Position numbers and translations under genes: made by a program | Assembly (NCBI RefSeq): GCF_010894455.1 | Contig: NZ_JAAIXY010000029.1 | Coordinates: forward strand, 62,001-126,000 | DNA from: Myxococcus eversor | GTDB taxonomy: Bacteria > Myxococcota > Myxococcia > Myxococcales > Myxococcaceae | Length of the DNA: 64,000 bases | Direction: 5' to 3' | Shown here: positions 34,071 through 42,631 of the stretch, in pieces | How the letters are laid out: every line of letters begins with the position of its first letter | How positions within the stretch are numbered: position 1 is the first letter of the stretch | The notes under the pieces: generated by a model | Database searches by the model: none | What the model saw: the letters and a program-made list of their open reading frames with translations, nothing else | Told to the model about the DNA's origin: nothing

Positions 34071-36131
34071 TCAGAACTCGATGTCGTGCTGCTTGCAATA
34101 CTTCCGGACCCGGGCCTGCTCCAGCCGGGGGACCTTGGGCCATTGGGCCTTGGCGTTGCTCAGGTCTCCCTGCCGGCAGAAAGCCCGGGTGAGCAGCGAA
34201 TAAGACGCCAGAGGGATGACCTTGGGTTCCCGCCGCTGGCTGCTGCGCGCCAGACGGATGGCCTCCAGGGTGTCCCCCCCGTTTAAAGCACGCTCCGCGT
34301 CCGCCAAAAGCTGCCGCACCTCGTCAGAGAGCTTTTCGGAAGGCTCGGGTCTGGTGGAAGGACGCGTGGAGGGGGGCGGGTTCTTCGCCGCCACACCGCT
34401 GGGGTCGTCCGGAGGCGGGTCCACCGGCGTCGGCGTTCCGGTGGACGGAGGCGTCCCCGTGGTGCCCTGGTTGCCGGTGGCGACGACGGTCGGAGGGGTG
34501 CCCGTGCTTCCCTGCGTGCCCGTGGCGTTCTGCGGGGGAGTGGTGCCCTGGTTGCCCGTGGCGACGGGCTGTCCCGGCGGGGGCGTGGTGCCTCCGGTCG
34601 ACGTGGTGGGCTGGGGACGGGTGAACCACCAGCCGCCTCCGGCCACGACGACGAGCGCCGCCACGATGAGCGCGGCCACCGGAGCGCGGCTCTTCGGTAC
34701 CGACGGGGGAGGCATGGCCACCGGGTGGACCACGGCGGCGGCGCTCGCGGGCTGGACGGCGCCGGGCTGCAGGGTGGGGGACGGCGGGAGGTAGCTCTGG
34801 GGCGCGACGGGCGGCGGCAGGGCCGGCGCCTGCTGGGAGATGAGCGTGGGGTCCAACCCCGGAGGGTCCATCAAGGGCGCGGCCCGAGGTGAGGCGGGCT
34901 GGGCGAGCCCCATCTGTCCGGTGCCCCCGGCGGCGAACCCCGCGGGCTGGACGAGCCCCATCTGCCCGGTGCCTCCAGCGGCGAACCCCGCGGGCTGGAC
35001 GAGCCCCATCTGCCCGGTGCCTCCCGCGGCGAACCCCACGGGCGCGGCGGGCGGGACGATGCCCATGCTCCCGCTGCTGCCCGGGGCCATGGTGTCCTCG
35101 AAGCCCTCGCGGCCCGTGTCGGGGCCCTTGCGTCCGCTGCCAGGCGCCAGCGTGTTGGACAGCGAGGGCGGGCCCTCGGAGGGCAGGGCGATTCCGGACG
35201 GCGAGCCGGTGTGGCGCGGCTGCCCGGAGTGGGAGCCCGCGGCCGGGCTGAGCGTGTGCAGGGGGCTGCCGGTGAGGTCCTCCACGAAGGAGGCGATGTC
35301 CGGGTAGCGGTCCTCGATGCGCTTGGACAGGGCCTTGTCCACGGCGGCGATGGCGTGGGCCGGGGCCTCCGGACACAGCGGAGCGAGCGGCGCCGCCGGC
35401 TCGTAGACGACGCGGAAGATCATCTGGGCGATGCCCCCCGCGCCGAACGCGGGCGTGCCCGTCATCATCTCGTAGACGATGCAGCCCATCGCGAAGATGT
35501 CCGTGCGGGCGTCAATCTCGCGATTCCTGCCCTGGGCCTGCTCGGGCGACATGTACTGCGGCGTGCCGATGAGCATCGCCTCCTGCGTCTGCACCGTGCC
35601 GGAGTCGAGGACCTTGGAGATGCCGAAGTCGAGCAGCTTGAGCCGCTCGCCCACCACGCCTCCGGAGTCCGTGGGCACCAGGAAGACGTTGGCCGGCTTC
35701 AAGTCGCGGTGGACGATGCCCGCGCCGTGGGCGGCCTGGAGCGCCGAGCCCATCTGCCGCGTGAAGGAGTAGACGTCGTGCAAGGGCAGCCGCCCGCGCT
35801 CCAGTCGGGACTGGAGGCTCTCTCCGCGCAGGAACTCCAACACCAGGAACGGGGTGCCGTCCTCCAGCGTGTCGTAGTCGAGCACCTCGACGATGTTGGG
35901 GTGGCCCAGCCGGGAGGCAATCTCCGCCTCCCGGCGGAAGCGCGCGAAGATTTCGGCGGTGAGGTGGTCTCCACCGCGCAGCACCTTCACCGCGACCTGC
36001 TTGCCCGGGAGGCGCAGGTGTTGGGCCAGGTACACCGAGCCCATTCCTCCTCGCCCCAGGATGGAGAGGACCTTGTAGGTATTGCGCAGGACCGTATCGA
36101 TGGACAGGTCACCGTCGGACGGTCGATTCAT
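34071..36131 (-). CDS. Hanks-type Ser/Thr protein kinase, single-pass membrane protein
   Basis: A 686-residue PknB-like kinase. The catalytic domain spans about residues 20-280: P-loop GRGGMGSVY at 27-35, Lys49 in VAVKVL, catalytic HRDLKPAN from residue 141 and DFG at 168-170. A Pro/Gly/Gln-rich linker contains three near-identical 16-residue repeats (GFAAGGTGQMGLVQPA). A single membrane helix (VAALIVAALVVVAGGGWWF, about residue 500) follows, then a Thr/Gly/Pro-rich stalk and a C-terminal helical domain with TPR-like character. Such kinases are abundant in myxobacteria and regulate development and stress responses. It is followed closely by two secreted-protein genes. Confidence 0.93.
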   Translation of the reverse strand: MNRPSDGDLSIDTVLRNTYKVLSILGRGGMGSVYLAQHLRLPGKQVAVKVLRGGDHLTAEIFARFRREAEIASRLGHPNIVEVLDYDTLEDGTPFLVLEFLRGESLQSRLERGRLPLHDVYSFTRQMGSALQAAHGAGIVHRDLKPANVFLVPTDSGGVVGERLKLLDFGISKVLDSGTVQTQEAMLIGTPQYMSPEQAQGRNREIDARTDIFAMGCIVYEMMTGTPAFGAGGIAQMIFRVVYEPAAPLAPLCPEAPAHAIAAVDKALSKRIEDRYPDIASFVEDLTGSPLHTLSPAAGSHSGQPRHTGSPSGIALPSEGPPSLSNTLAPGSGRKGPDTGREGFEDTMAPGSSGSMGIVPPAAPVGFAAGGTGQMGLVQPAGFAAGGTGQMGLVQPAGFAAGGTGQMGLAQPASPRAAPLMDPPGLDPTLISQQAPALPPPVAPQSYLPPSPTLQPGAVQPASAAAVVHPVAMPPPSVPKSRAPVAALIVAALVVVAGGGWWFTRPQPTTSTGGTTPPPGQPVATGNQGTTPPQNATGTQGSTGTPPTVVATGNQGTTGTPPSTGTPTPVDPPPDDPSGVAAKNPPPSTRPSTRPEPSEKLSDEVRQLLADAERALNGGDTLEAIRLARSSQRREPKVIPLASYSLLTRAFCRQGDLSNAKAQWPKVPRLEQARVRKYCKQHDIEF
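34905..35048. repeat. 48-bp tandem repeat, about three copies, inside the kinase gene
   Basis: Copies begin at 34905, 34953 and 35001 and each encodes the 16-residue unit containing GGTGQMGLVQP; the third copy diverges at its end. Near-identical units at an in-frame 48-bp spacing indicate recent slippage or unequal recombination, so copy number may vary between strains. Confidence 0.9.
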
Positions 36132-36293
36132 GGGGCTGTGGCTCGCACGGGATTCTCAGGGGTGTTCCTCCCCATTCCATCCTCCCACCCCACCCTCTAG
36201 CAACCCTCACGAGGCGGGATTCCGGACGGAGGCCCTCTTGGGCGGTGAGAACCCCTGGTGGCTTTCCGCCAGCCTGCTAAGGAGGCAGCCTGT

Positions 36294-36971
36294 ATGACGA
36301 AAGTCGCGCCCCCCAAGGACTTGCTCGAGGTCCGCGTCCGCCGCATCCATCGCCGGGACCTCAACCGGACCTGGGAGTTCCTCAAGCTCGTCTTCCGCGA
36401 CGTCAACCGCGAGACGGTCGAGTACCAGCGCCCCCGCTCCAAGCGCCGCTTCATGGAGGTCTACACCTCCGAGTGGATTGAGCAGCTGCTCTACGAGGTG
36501 GACGGGGTCATCGTCGGCTACTCCGAGTGCGCCTTCGAGGCCACCGGCGACGACAACTGGGTGAACCCCCGCTGGTTCGAGAAGCGCGGCATGCGACCCC
36601 TCTTCGTGGAGGAGCTCGCGGTGCACCCGGATTACCAGGGGCGCGGGGTGGGCAGCTTCATGTTGGATCAGCTCCAGCATCTGGCCCGCACGCGAGGCTG
36701 CACGCACCTGGTGCTGGAGGTGGCGGAGAACAACGAGGCCGCGCTGGCGTGGTACCGGGCGCGGACGTTCTACAAGCTCGACGCCGCCATCTTCCTCGCG
36801 CAGAAGGTGCCGGGAGAGCCGGAGCTGCTTCCGCCGCGTCGAATCAAGCGCCGGACGAAGGCGACCGAGGGCGAGGCCACCTCGCCCAACACCGGGCCCA
36901 TGCCGGAGACCCCCGCGCCGCGCGGTGGCGCGCGCAAGGGTCGCGCTCCCGCGGCGAAGAAGGGGAGCTGA
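36294..36971 (+). CDS. GNAT-family N-acetyltransferase with basic tail
   Basis: A 225-residue cytosolic acetyltransferase. The acetyl-CoA pyrophosphate-binding motif is VEELAVHPDYQGRGVGSFML (Q-x-x-G-x-G), and HLVLEVAENNEAALAWYRARTFYKLD is the usual motif B region. The last 45 residues are a Lys/Arg/Pro/Ala-rich disordered tail. The acceptor is unknown. The ATG at 36294 is fixed by an AAGGAGG box 8 nt upstream. It is transcribed alone, diverging from the kinase gene and converging on the hydrolase gene with a 3-bp gap. Confidence 0.9.
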   Translation: MTKVAPPKDLLEVRVRRIHRRDLNRTWEFLKLVFRDVNRETVEYQRPRSKRRFMEVYTSEWIEQLLYEVDGVIVGYSECAFEATGDDNWVNPRWFEKRGMRPLFVEELAVHPDYQGRGVGSFMLDQLQHLARTRGCTHLVLEVAENNEAALAWYRARTFYKLDAAIFLAQKVPGEPELLPPRRIKRRTKATEGEATSPNTGPMPETPAPRGGARKGRAPAAKKGS

Positions 36972-36974
36972 GCG

Positions 36975-38012
36975 TCAGGGCGCCTTCGCGGGGCTCGCGA
37001 GGGTGCGGCTGAAGAAGCGCTCGGCGTCCTGGCCGAGCTGGCGGTGCAGCTTCACGCGGTCCACCCCCGGCGGGTCCACGCAAATCTCCGGGGTGTGCTT
37101 CGCCATCTCCGGTCGGCACGGCGCCAGGAACACGAAGTGCCCGGCCTTGGGCACCTGCGTGTACTCGGGAGGCTGGGGCAGTGCGTCGCGGACCCGGATG
37201 GCCTGGGCGGCGCCGTCGAGCACCTCGTCCTGCTCCGCCGAGTACAACCGGACGGGCACCTTCACGTCCTTCAGTCCGGCCCCGTCGAAGAAGACGCCCA
37301 CGGGCGCCATGACGAAGAGGGAGCGGATGCGCGGCTCATGGGTTCCGCCGCGCAGCTCGGGACGGACGGCGCGCACGACCTTCATCTCGGTGCACAGGAC
37401 GCTCTTCGCGTGCGCGGCCTCTTCGCAGTAGGGCCCGAGCTTGCCGAAGTCCGGTGACGCGCCCCCGAGCAGGAGCACCGTGTAGCCACCCATGGAGAAT
37501 CCCATGGCACCCACGCGCGCCGGGTCCACGAGCGGGCCGAGCGTCGCGTCCGCGAGCACCGAGTCCAACAGCGTCCGCACCTGCCACGCGCGTCCCAGGA
37601 ACACCTCGTCCGTGCCCGAGCGAGCGCCGTCACCATGCGTGTTGCCCGCGTGGTCCAGCGAGGCGACGACGTAGCCCTTGCGCGCGAGCGCCGACGCCAG
37701 GTCGCTGTGTCCCCATCGCGTGCCCATGTGGCCGTGCGAGATGAGCACCAGCGGATGGCGTCCGGAGACGGGCGGCAGGTCCTTGCTCGCGTCGAGCTGG
37801 AGCAGGTCCATGGGGATGGGCTTGGAGGGCTGGGTTGCGGGATAGAGCACCACGCCGCGCAGGGGCCCGCCGTTCACCGGGTCCTTCAAGGCCAGCTCGC
37901 GGTAGCCCACGCCTCGGATGGCGGAGGCGGAAGCGGAGGCCGCCACGAGCAGGGCGGCGAGCGCGAAGGCCCTGGGAAGCGCGGTGCCGCTGAGTCGTCC
38001 GGAAGTCTTCAT
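36975..38012 (-). CDS. secreted alpha/beta hydrolase (PAF-acetylhydrolase/dienelactone-hydrolase-like)
   Basis: A 345-residue exported hydrolase; the signal peptide ends at ASASA. The nucleophile elbow is GFSMGG within VGAMGFSMGGYTVLLLGG, the oxyanion region is PLVLISHGHMGTRWGHSDLA, a catalytic Asp is likely in the SAEQDEVLDG region and the catalytic His is in KAGHFVFLAP. Extra cysteines (GPYCEEA, VLCTEM, APCRPEM, EICVDPP) may form disulfides. The architecture resembles predicted dienelactone hydrolases and platelet-activating-factor acetylhydrolases; the substrate is unknown. AAGGAGG lies just before ATG 38012. Confidence 0.85.
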   Translation of the reverse strand: MKTSGRLSGTALPRAFALAALLVAASASASAIRGVGYRELALKDPVNGGPLRGVVLYPATQPSKPIPMDLLQLDASKDLPPVSGRHPLVLISHGHMGTRWGHSDLASALARKGYVVASLDHAGNTHGDGARSGTDEVFLGRAWQVRTLLDSVLADATLGPLVDPARVGAMGFSMGGYTVLLLGGASPDFGKLGPYCEEAAHAKSVLCTEMKVVRAVRPELRGGTHEPRIRSLFVMAPVGVFFDGAGLKDVKVPVRLYSAEQDEVLDGAAQAIRVRDALPQPPEYTQVPKAGHFVFLAPCRPEMAKHTPEICVDPPGVDRVKLHRQLGQDAERFFSRTLASPAKAP

Positions 38013-38189
38013 GGCCTCCTTATCGTCCGAACCGGACTTCGATTGCAGCGTCCGAGGGTGACGCGGGCCGACACGCGTCCGGTCGCACCGTCAGAAGCTC
38101 CGCGTGCCGAGCAGCTCGAAGGTGTTGCGGTAGACGTGCGCGGGCCCCTCGCCACGCCTGTGAGCAAGGGGCCTGCGCGCTCGCTCCGC

Positions 38190-39584
38190 TCAAGCGGGCA
38201 GCGGAGCCGTGGAGCCCTGCGTCGCCGCGGTCACCGGAGGCGTGGCCGGAGCTTCGCTGGAGGCGGCGTGCGGCGCGGGGAGAATGGTCGACTCGCCCAT
38301 CGTCTCGCCGTGCTGGCTCAAGTCGAGCCCCTGCTCCTCCTGCTCGCGGGTGACGCGCAGCGGGACGATTCGGTCCACCAGCTTGTAGAGCAGGTACGAG
38401 CCGATGAACGAGAAGGCGGACACCAGCGCGAGCGCCACCATGTGCATGAAGAACGTCTTCGTCTCGCCGTGGATGAGCCCCACGTCCTTGGCCAGCACGC
38501 CGGTGAGCACCATGCCGACCACGCCGCCCAGGCCGTGGCAGGGGAAGACGTCCAGCGTGTCGTCGATGGACGTGCGGCTCTTGAAGTGCACCGCCGCGTT
38601 GCTCACGAAGCTGGCGACCAGGCCCACCATGATGCTCTGCCCCACGGTGATGAAGCCCGCGGCCGGCGTCACCGCGACCAGGCCCACCACCGCGCCCACG
38701 CACGCGCCCATCGCGCTCGGCTTGCGGTTGCGCAGCCAGTCGAAGGCAATCCAGCCCAGCATCGCCGCCGCGGACGCCGTGTTGGTGGTGGCGAAGGCCA
38801 GCGTCGCCAGCGACGAGGCGGACAGCGCCGAGCCCGCGTTGAAGCCGAACCAGCCGAACCACAGCATGCCCGTGCCCAGCATCACGAAGGGCAGGTTGGC
38901 CGGCGTGTGCGACGCGTTCTCCAGATGCACCTGCCGACGCCCCAGCACCAGCGCGCCCGCCAGCGCCGCGAAGCCCGCGGACATGTGCACCACCGTGCCG
39001 CCCGCGAAGTCCAGCACGCCCAACTGGCGCAGGAAGCCCTGCGGGTGCCACGTCATGTGCGCCAGCGGCGCGTAGATGACCAGCGTGAAGAGCACCATGA
39101 AGAGCACGTACGCCTTGAAGCGCACCCGCTCCGCGAAGGCTCCGGTGATGAGCGCCGGGGTGATGATGGCGAACTTGAGCTGGAACAGCGCGAACAGCAG
39201 CAGGGGAATGGTGGGTGCCAGGTCCGGGTGCGTCTCCCCACCCACGCCGCTGAACATGAAGAACGTCCGCGGGTCGCCGATGAAGCCGTGGAGGCTGTCA
39301 CCGAAGCAGAGGCTGAAGCCCACCACCACCCAGAGCAGGCTGATGACCGCCATGGCGATGTAGCTCTGCAGCAGCGTGGACACGACGTTCTTCAGCCGCA
39401 CCATGCCGCCGTAGAAGAACGACAAGCCCGGCGTCATCAACAGCACCAGCGCCGTCGCGGTGAGGATCCACGCCGTGTCCGCCGGGTTGATGGGGCCCCC
39501 CTGCTTCACCTGCGCCGCCGGCGTCACGAACATGCCCGCCACGCCCACTCCCACCAGCAGGGCCAGTGCCAACCACTTCTTCAT
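38190..39584 (-). CDS. amt: ammonium transporter (Amt family)
   Basis: A 464-residue inner-membrane channel for ammonia/ammonium with an N-terminal signal-like helix and eleven further helices. Family hallmarks: DTAWILTATALVLLMTPGLSFFYGGMV near the start, the two pore histidines in TVVHMSAGFAAL and PCHGLGGVVGMVLTG, and the Trp-rich MLWFGWFGFNAGSA. A 60-residue Ala/Pro/Thr-rich cytosolic tail follows the last helix. No glnK gene is adjacent, unlike in many bacteria, so control by PII would act in trans. ATG 39584 was chosen because the hydrophobic N-terminus begins there. Confidence 0.95.
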   Translation of the reverse strand: MKKWLALALLVGVGVAGMFVTPAAQVKQGGPINPADTAWILTATALVLLMTPGLSFFYGGMVRLKNVVSTLLQSYIAMAVISLLWVVVGFSLCFGDSLHGFIGDPRTFFMFSGVGGETHPDLAPTIPLLLFALFQLKFAIITPALITGAFAERVRFKAYVLFMVLFTLVIYAPLAHMTWHPQGFLRQLGVLDFAGGTVVHMSAGFAALAGALVLGRRQVHLENASHTPANLPFVMLGTGMLWFGWFGFNAGSALSASSLATLAFATTNTASAAAMLGWIAFDWLRNRKPSAMGACVGAVVGLVAVTPAAGFITVGQSIMVGLVASFVSNAAVHFKSRTSIDDTLDVFPCHGLGGVVGMVLTGVLAKDVGLIHGETKTFFMHMVALALVSAFSFIGSYLLYKLVDRIVPLRVTREQEEQGLDLSQHGETMGESTILPAPHAASSEAPATPPVTAATQGSTAPLPA

Positions 39585-39734
39585 CGCGTCACCCCAAGGA
39601 AGACTGACGCAATGCAGTATGGGGCCGATGTGGGCCAGATTCAACGCCCGGGAGTCTTATAGGTCATGGAGCAGGGCTAAATTCCTGGTGATTTGAGATA
39701 AATATCGAGGAATCTGGCCTGGATGCAGGTTCGT

Positions 39735-40019
39735 CTACTTCACGGTGATGCGGCCATCCTTGATGTCCAGGTCCTCGCCTCCCTTGAGGACGACGTTGCC
39801 CCCGTCCGTCTGGATGGTGCAGGGGCGCGCACCCTGGATGGTGACGGAGGCCGTCTGGCTCTTGCCGAACGAGACGGTGGTCCGCACGCCGCTGCACACC
39901 GCTGTCCATGTGTAGTCGCGCGAGTCGCGGTTGTAGTAGCGCACGGTGACGGCGGCCCACGCGGCCGACGACGCGAGCAGGCCGGCCACGAGGGTGGCTA
40001 TCGAGAGCCTGGCTTTCAT
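39735..40019 (-). CDS. small secreted protein of unknown function
   Basis: A 94-residue exported protein: signal peptide to AAWA (residue 22), then a compact beta-rich domain with two cysteines (TAVCSGV and RPCTIQ) likely disulfide-bonded. GGAGG lies about 9 nt upstream of ATG 40019. It is probably a single-gene transcript. I do not recognise the family. Confidence 0.75.
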   Translation of the reverse strand: MKARLSIATLVAGLLASSAAWAAVTVRYYNRDSRDYTWTAVCSGVRTTVSFGKSQTASVTIQGARPCTIQTDGGNVVLKGGEDLDIKDGRITVK

Positions 40020-40170
40020 GTCCCATCCTCCCTTGAAGGAAATGGGCGCAGTCATACCCGGTGGCCCTGACGCGCGCTCGCCATGCGACGTGGACGTACC
40101 CGCCGGCGCGGCGCGCATCATCCCCGCGTGGAGTCCTACGCGGACATAGGAGTCGGTGAGGACGCGCGGC

Positions 40171-41229
40171 TCACGCGGGAGGCGCTGGTGAGGCCTGCTC
40201 CAACTGCTCGGGGTGGAGGTGGAACCAGCGGGCGATGAGCATCACCTCCTGGGCCTCGTGGGCGCGCAGGCCGAGCGTCTCGGGCTCCGGGCGCTCGAGG
40301 ATTTCGCGGGCGCGAGCCTCCAGGGCCTCGCGCTCCTCGGGCGTGCGCGGCGCGGCTCGCTCGTCTCGCACGCTGCCCCGGCGCAGGATGTAGACGCGGT
40401 CCTCTCCGGCGTGGCCCGGCACCGTGTACACGAACGACAGTCGCTTCATCGTCCGGCCCAGGGAGACCATCCACTCGCGGAGGTTCTTCAGGCGCTCCGC
40501 GCGGTCCCTCAGCTCCGCCGCGTACTCGAACTGGAGGCGCCGGGCGGCCAGGGCCATGCGCTCGTGCAGCAGGGTGAGGGGGACGTCGGAGGTGCCCTCC
40601 AGGAAGGCGCGGGCCTGGGCGATGCGGGCGTCGTACTCCTCATGGGTGCAGCCGCCGGCACAGGGCGCGAGGCAGCGGGAGAGCTGGCCGCGCATGCACA
40701 GGGGCTCCTGCTTCAGCGGGAAGAGCTGCCCCTGGTTGGCCAGGCGCATGGGCGTGTCCGCCGCGCAGTCCCGCAGCTCGAGCAAGTCGTTCACCGCGCG
40801 CACCACGTCGGAGACGGCGCCCTGTCCCTGGAAGGGGCCGTAGTAGTCGCCACTCGCGCCGGTGACGCGCCCCACGACGTGCAGGCGGGGCACGGCCTCC
40901 CGGGTGAGATGCAGGAAGCAGTGGCCCCTGTCCCGCTTGTGCTCCACGTTGTAGAGCGGGCGGTGGAACTTGATGAGGCGCAGCTCGCGCAGCAGCGCGG
41001 CGAACTCGCTGGGCGTGTGCTCCCACTCCACCTGATGCGCGTGGGCGATGATGTCCGCCGCCTTGTCGCCGGGCTCCGCGCGAAAATAGGAGAGCAGCCG
41101 CGAGCGCACCCGCACGGACTTGCCCACGTAGAGCACCTCGCCCGAGGGCCCCAGCATCCGGTAGATGCCGGGCCGGTTCTCCGCATGCGCGCGGACGTGG
41201 TCGAGGAGTGAGGCGACGCGGGAAGACAT
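40171..41229 (-). CDS. UvrC-like GIY-YIG protein lacking the C-terminal nuclease
   Basis: A 352-residue protein resembling the N-terminal half of UvrC or the Cho family. The GIY-YIG domain starts PGIYRMLGPSGEVLYVGKS (GIY 21-23, YVG 34-36). A cysteine cluster follows (CMRGQLSRCLAPCAGGC), as in UvrC/Cho, then a UVR motif (LLHERMALAARRLQFEYAAELRDRAERL). The RNase H-like endonuclease and helix-hairpin-helix domains of full UvrC (about 600 residues) are absent. It probably makes the 3' incision in nucleotide-excision repair as an accessory to UvrC. ATG 41229 was chosen because the domain begins there. Confidence 0.88.
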   Translation of the reverse strand: MSSRVASLLDHVRAHAENRPGIYRMLGPSGEVLYVGKSVRVRSRLLSYFRAEPGDKAADIIAHAHQVEWEHTPSEFAALLRELRLIKFHRPLYNVEHKRDRGHCFLHLTREAVPRLHVVGRVTGASGDYYGPFQGQGAVSDVVRAVNDLLELRDCAADTPMRLANQGQLFPLKQEPLCMRGQLSRCLAPCAGGCTHEEYDARIAQARAFLEGTSDVPLTLLHERMALAARRLQFEYAAELRDRAERLKNLREWMVSLGRTMKRLSFVYTVPGHAGEDRVYILRRGSVRDERAAPRTPEEREALEARAREILERPEPETLGLRAHEAQEVMLIARWFHLHPEQLEQASPAPPA

Positions 41230-41426
41230 CGTGAAGCGCGGGCGTGGCCCATGCGGGCCAGAGGACGATTCACCGTACACCTGGGGAAGGGCGACGTGCC
41301 GCATCCACCCTGGAGGGCCTCCCGCGCCTGACCGGGGAGCGGACGGGCCTCCCCGAGAAGCAGGACCCAGGCGAGCGTGGAAGGGCTCGTGGCTCGTCGC
41401 CGAGGCGGGTCCTTGTTCGACCTGCT

Positions 41427-41454
41427 CCTGGAGGGCCTCTGCAAGCCCTCCAGG
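41427..41454 (-). terminator. hairpin after the GST/VOC gene pair
   Basis: CCTGGAGGGC and GCCCTCCAGG form a perfect 10-bp stem with an 8-nt loop, 11 bp past the VOC stop codon on the minus strand. No T-run follows, so it may be a rho-assisted or mRNA-stabilising structure. Confidence 0.5.
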
Positions 41455-41464
41455 TCCGGCGGCG

Positions 41465-41824
41465 CTACGCGGGCTCGATGAAGTTGAGCCGGTAGCCGTC
41501 CGGGTCGGTGACGATGACCTCCCGGGTGTGCCAGGGCTGGATGGCGGGGCCCTCCACCACGGCCCCCTGCGCCTGCGCCCGCAGGAGCAGCTCGTCCAGG
41601 CCGCTTTGTCCTTCGACGCGGAAGCCCACGAGCACGCCCAGTCCCCGCCGACCTTCCAACTGCAACTGGGTCGGAGGCGCGACGAGGTAGACGTCCACCG
41701 CGCCCGCCCACTGGAGGCGGACGAAGGGCGGCTCCGCCTGGGTCCGCTCGAAGCCGAGCGCCTCGTAGAACGCGAGCGAACGCGTCAGGTCCGAGACGAG
41801 CAGCTTGACGAAGGCCGGAATCAC
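41465..41824 (-). CDS. VOC (glyoxalase/bleomycin-resistance-like) protein
   Basis: A 119-residue single-domain vicinal-oxygen-chelate protein: KLLVSDLTRSLAFYEALGF at the N-terminus and VTDPDGYRLNFIEPA at the C-terminus bracket the paired beta-alpha-beta-beta-beta units. The substrate is unknown; homologues act in methylglyoxal detoxification or bind hydrophobic drugs. The GTG start at 41824 overlaps the stop of the glutathione S-transferase gene (GTGA), so the pair is co-translated and likely shares a detoxification role. Confidence 0.88.
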   Translation of the reverse strand: MIPAFVKLLVSDLTRSLAFYEALGFERTQAEPPFVRLQWAGAVDVYLVAPPTQLQLEGRRGLGVLVGFRVEGQSGLDELLLRAQAQGAVVEGPAIQPWHTREVIVTDPDGYRLNFIEPA

Positions 41825-42429
41825 TTCACGAGGCCTTCGGCGACCAGCGCGGCCTGCACGTTCGGGCGAGCACCGACGCGCGCGTGGTAGGCCATCACCG
41901 CCGGGAACGGCTCCATGTCCAACTGCATGGGCTTGGTCCAGTTCAGCACGGTGAAGAGGTACGCGTCCGCCACGGTGAACTGCTCACCCATGAGGAAGGA
42001 CTGCTTGGAGAGCAGCGCGTCCAGCGTCTTGAAGCGCGTGGCGAGCCGGTCCCTGGAGATCTTCTTCCCCTCGTCCGGAAACGCCGGGTTGAAGAGGGGG
42101 CCGAAGGACTTGTGGATTTCGGTGCCGATGAAGTTGAGCATCTCCTGGAGCTGGTAGCGCTCCAGGCTGCCGTTGGCCGGGGCCAGCTTCGCCTCGGGCG
42201 CCTGGTCCGCGAGGTACTGGACGATGGCGGGGCCCTCGGTCAGCACCGCGCCGTTGTCGAGCTGGAGGGCGGGGACATAGCCCTTGGGATTCACGGCGAA
42301 GAAGTCCGCGCCGGTCTCGGTCTTCTTGGAGCGCAGGTCGACCTTCTCGATGTCGAACTTCAGGCCCGCCTCACGCAGGACGATGTGCGGGGACAGCGAA
42401 CAGGCACCGGACGAGTAGAAGAGCTTCAT
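41821..42429 (-). CDS. gstA: glutathione S-transferase, beta class
   Basis: A 202-residue cytosolic enzyme conjugating glutathione to electrophiles. The thioredoxin-like N-domain begins MKLFYSSGACSLSPHIVLRE, with Cys10 the beta-class active-site residue and ACSLSPHI its signature; NPKGYVPALQLDNG carries the cis-Pro and LTEGPAIVQYLAD the glutathione site. The C-terminal helical domain has the usual FTVADAYLFTVLNW N-capping motif. It is first in an overlapping pair with the VOC gene. Confidence 0.95.
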   Translation of the reverse strand: MKLFYSSGACSLSPHIVLREAGLKFDIEKVDLRSKKTETGADFFAVNPKGYVPALQLDNGAVLTEGPAIVQYLADQAPEAKLAPANGSLERYQLQEMLNFIGTEIHKSFGPLFNPAFPDEGKKISRDRLATRFKTLDALLSKQSFLMGEQFTVADAYLFTVLNWTKPMQLDMEPFPAVMAYHARVGARPNVQAALVAEGLVK

Positions 42430-42631
42430 GGGAGCGGATTCCTCACGTGTGGGGTTCGACGCGCGCGCAGTTGTGCACCTTCCCGAGGAGGGATTCCACC
42501 CTTTCGAGAGGCCGGGCCTGGCAGGTTGCCTGGCTCCTGGGTCCGAGGGGCCCCGCTGCCGGGGCCATGCTCGGAGTGGTAGTTCTTTCGCTCAGACTCG
42601 GCCGGGCCCTGGCCCGACCTGGAAGGACCCT

